Source: Saccoglossus kowalevskii (Eukaryota; Hemichordata; Enteropneusta; Harrimaniidae). Taken from it: a DNA stretch of 23,040 nucleotides. The notes beneath the pieces are model-generated. The model had not been told where the DNA came from. It saw only the letters and a list, made by a program, of their open reading frames with translations, and made no database searches. The translations under genes and the position numbers were made by a program. Every line of letters begins with the position of its first letter. Within the stretch, counting starts at the first letter, position 1. The stretch covers positions 121,193 to 144,232 of the forward strand of contig NW_003141323.1 of the NCBI RefSeq assembly GCF_000003605.2. Direction: 5' to 3'. Shown here piece by piece: positions 20,772 to 23,040 of the stretch.

Positions 20772-20808
20772 GTGAGTGTGGAGGAAAGTGGGTTGCCATG
20801 GTGACAGA
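20679..20808 (+). promoter_or_regulatory. Inverted repeat pairing the start codon with early intron sequence
   Basis: TTTGTTTCTATGGCAAC (20679-20695, containing the start ATG) can pair with GTTGCCATGGTGACAGA (20792-20808). There are 16 of 17 pairs, four of them G-U and one T-T mismatch, with a continuous GC-containing core GGCAAC/GTTGCC. The loop would contain the rest of the coding exon and the donor at 20772. The pairing is only possible in the pre-mRNA. GTTGCCATGG-type palindromic motifs also occur at 2851, so chance or a common motif is possible. Confidence 0.4.
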
Positions 20809-23009
20809 GAGAGCATGATGATGAGAATAGATGGAATGCTGTGGTAATTGGTGTATAAATTGCTGTAAGAACAATTTTGACACAAATCACAAATTCTGAT
20901 TAAGTGATTATTCTTTTCAAGTTTTTGTATGCAACTGAGTATAGCCATATTGTACAGGCATAAAACTGACATATGGACATTTAATTTTTAGCTTGTTTAC
21001 AATTCCTATCTATAAGATAAGACCAGTCTGCTGGTTTATGCAATTTACTTGTTACTTGATAAAACTTCCCAAAAAGCATGTCATTATCAGCATTTCCAAA
21101 TGGGAATAAGAACGTCACTTTTTGAAGCGATAGAATCATACTGTTGTATGAGACCCCATCACTTAGATGGGTGGCTCTCATTTGTTAGCTGCATCCCAGA
21201 GGTTAAAAGGGGCAACAATAATAAAAGAATGCAGTCTGTTGGGAGATTACTACAAAGATATGCAAATGATGTTGAACAAAATAGCAATTTGATACAGAAA
21301 TGTTAGATAAGAATGGATATAGTAAAGGCTAGATAGGTTTTCTGTTGTTCCAAGATCTTCAGTTTGATAGTTGTATTTATAAATAAAAAGAAATTTTTTT
21401 TTTCGTTTACGAAAGTCTTTTGCATATTGAATTTTGTGAAAGTCTATTGATTATTAAATTTATACATCTCATTTTTCTGGATAGAAGATAATTTGATCAG
21501 TATTAAACTACAAATTATATTAATTTCTTTAAAATGCCTGCTCAATTTATATTAAAGTATGATTTTGTATACACATGTATATGGTTTAAATTGATTTATT
21601 TGCATAAAAAAACCCATTTTATTTTATTGAGTCAAAATTTATAAAATCGTTTATATTATTTGTTTCTTTATTGTTCATCACAAGAGCTTGTGTACATAGT
21701 AGAAAATTACTTATAATAACTGATTGAATTTTTAATGGGAGATAGAATGAAAAAAAATTATGAAATATTCATAATAAATATGTGAAAATAAAATCCATGG
21801 AAAATTGACATTGACACAAGGTCAGATGCAAATTACCTAGTAGGTCACATGCAATGTAATTAATGAAAAGTCTATGGAACTAATGACCTTTGTAAGTGCT
21901 TGGTTTGATTTTTAAAGTGCTTTTTTCTAAACTTGACTTTTAAAAGAACTACAATCCACTGAAGTTTAAAACTCTGATAGATTCTGCATTTTTTATTCAT
22001 TTTTCTGATGATAGTTTTCCTTTCAATATACATAGTTGTGAGTACATTGTCAGTTTCTTCTGGTATCTGACTAGGATTTATTGCTCTCCTCCTGACATAA
22101 CAAAGTGTATGTTGTCTTGTCTGTTTGGTCAGCTACTTCTAGAAAAGTGAATTCTGCATTTGTTTCAGTTGATGTCTCCATACCAGTAAATTTGTTCATC
22201 AACTTTAAATATTAACAAAAACAAAACACTAATAAAACATTAGGGATTTAGTGTCCTTATCGTAAGTACATGCGTGTTAAGTTATAAGAATTTTTTTAGA
22301 AGTAAAATGCAAGAGGATGAACATTAAAACTCAAATTTTCATCAAAACCTCATTAAAAAAACTAGTTCACTCGCAATCTTAAAAAAGATTTTATAATTCT
22401 TTTAATATTTACAACAAATTAAATACAACAGTAAACAAATGCCTTCAGTCAATGCCCTGCTTCAAAAGGTCAAAAGGTGAGAATCAAAGGTGAAAGGGCA
22501 ATTAGTCAAAGCTTCTGAGGCCAGTGTTGGTATGTTTTGTTTCACAGCATGCACTTTCTGCTTCTGAGTATCAATGATAGATTGACAAATGTAGCATGTG
22601 CTGATTTAAATTGACAATGGCATATATTTATTTTAAATGTACTTTGTGTGAATAATGGCAGAAAATGTGAGTTTTTTAGTTGAGCTATATTAGCCACCAG
22701 CCGCTTATTTGATTGAGTGGGATTGAAAATTACCCATAATGCAGGTTTACCCATAATTCACAAGTTATAGTCAGTTTGATGGACATTGTGTTTCACAAAT
22801 AATCATAGCAATTGATTGAATCTTTGCCATAACATGTAGTACATTGATCGTTGAAAAGATTTATGCTTTAAAGTTGTATCAGTCTTTGTGTGGAAATCAG
22901 AATGAAATATTTAACGGTGCTGACTATAGCCATGTACCGGTATATAAAATGTCAACCTTTGAATTGCTGTCGCCACTTACACTCACGTTATCTCTGTTTG
23001 CTTTCACAG
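20772..23009 (+). other. Intron between first and second coding exons (2238 bp)
   Basis: It begins GTGAGTGTG and ends CTGTTTGCTTTCACAG, a GT-AG intron in phase 0. Branch-like CACTTAC and CACTCAC motifs lie about 25-40 nt before the AG. Inside I see no tandem array or recognisable element. Open frames at 20981-21181 (-), 21049-21306 (+) and 22542-22754 (-) have no domain features. The sequence is AT-rich with several A and T runs. Confidence 0.85.
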
Positions 23010-23033
23010 GAGGTTGGTAGTATAATAGGAAAA
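23010..23033 (+). CDS. PCBP: PCBP second coding exon, 24-nt microexon encoding EVGSIIGK
   Basis: The eight codons GAG GTT GGT AGT ATA ATA GGA AAA encode the first helix of KH1 and the first two residues of the GXXG (usually GKKG) loop that contacts RNA bases. It is flanked by a good acceptor (CTTTCACAG, ending at 23009) and a consensus donor (GTAAGT, 23034-23039). Both boundaries are phase 0, so skipping would keep the frame but delete the helix and half the loop. It follows VTLTIRLIMQGK of the preceding exon, exactly as in PCBP proteins. From memory, vertebrate multi-exon PCBP genes also have a very short exon at this place, so the arrangement is probably ancient. The remainder of KH1 is expected in the next exon beyond the right edge. 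Confidence 0.92.
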
Positions 23034-23039
23034 GTAAGT
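23034..23039 (+). promoter_or_regulatory. 5' splice site of the microexon
   Basis: GTAAGT directly follows the AAA codon and matches the metazoan donor consensus fully. A strong donor is usual for exons this short, which rely on good flanking signals for recognition. Confidence 0.85.
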
Positions 23040-23040
23040 T

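Noticed and set aside
20649-20972. 107-codon antisense open frame over the PCBP exon
   Set aside because: It is the shadow of the coding exon and adjacent intron on the opposite strand; the exon has strong splice signals and family similarity on the + strand.
21049-21306. 85-codon open frame inside the intron
   Set aside because: No family resemblance, and it lies wholly in the intron between the two well-supported PCBP exons.

Overview
The window looks like AT-rich nuclear DNA of a metazoan, probably an invertebrate. Nearly all of it is non-coding. The one gene I can identify lies at the 3' end on the + strand: the first coding exon (exon 20636-20771, start codon at 20688) and a 24-nt second coding exon (23010-23033) of a poly(rC)-binding protein (PCBP / alphaCP, the hnRNP E group of triple-KH RNA-binding proteins). 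The two exons join in phase 0. They encode a short N-terminus, the first beta strand of KH1 (VTLTIRLIMQGK) and then EVGSIIGK, which ends inside the GXXG RNA-binding loop. The wording RLIMQGK, where vertebrate paralogues as I remember them read RLLMHGK, points to a non-vertebrate. The gene continues beyond the right edge.

Left end (1-3204): three tandem-repeat arrays in a row. A minisatellite with a 41-44 bp unit fills 1-2148 (about 50 copies, running off the left edge). It abuts, with no spacer, a very regular 20-bp minisatellite (2151-2670, exactly 26 copies). After about 440 bp of unique sequence comes a pure (TTCTA)n pentanucleotide array (3108-3204). The 20-bp unit itself begins with two copies of that pentamer, so the second and third arrays probably share an origin. 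All long open frames in 1-2106, on both strands, are artefacts of the near-42-bp period.

Middle (3205-20590): no gene recognised. It holds remnants of dispersed elements: an old interspersed-repeat-like stretch (about 3930-4330), a long near-perfect fold-back hairpin (5150-5250) with arm-like fragments elsewhere, two related TA-flanked MITE-like elements of 226 and 224 bp with TACTGTAAA termini (13277-13502 and 16399-16622), a degenerate 50-bp tandem repeat (14936-15225), and several microsatellites. Because the first coding exon begins with a 3' splice site inside 5'UTR sequence, at least one 5' leader exon lies upstream. Much of this middle stretch may therefore be the first intron of the PCBP gene. 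One weak candidate leader exon (17825-17882) is noted.

Right end (20591-23040): branch site, acceptor, 5'UTR with a three-codon uORF, start codon, first coding exon, a 2238-bp intron, the 24-nt microexon and its donor.
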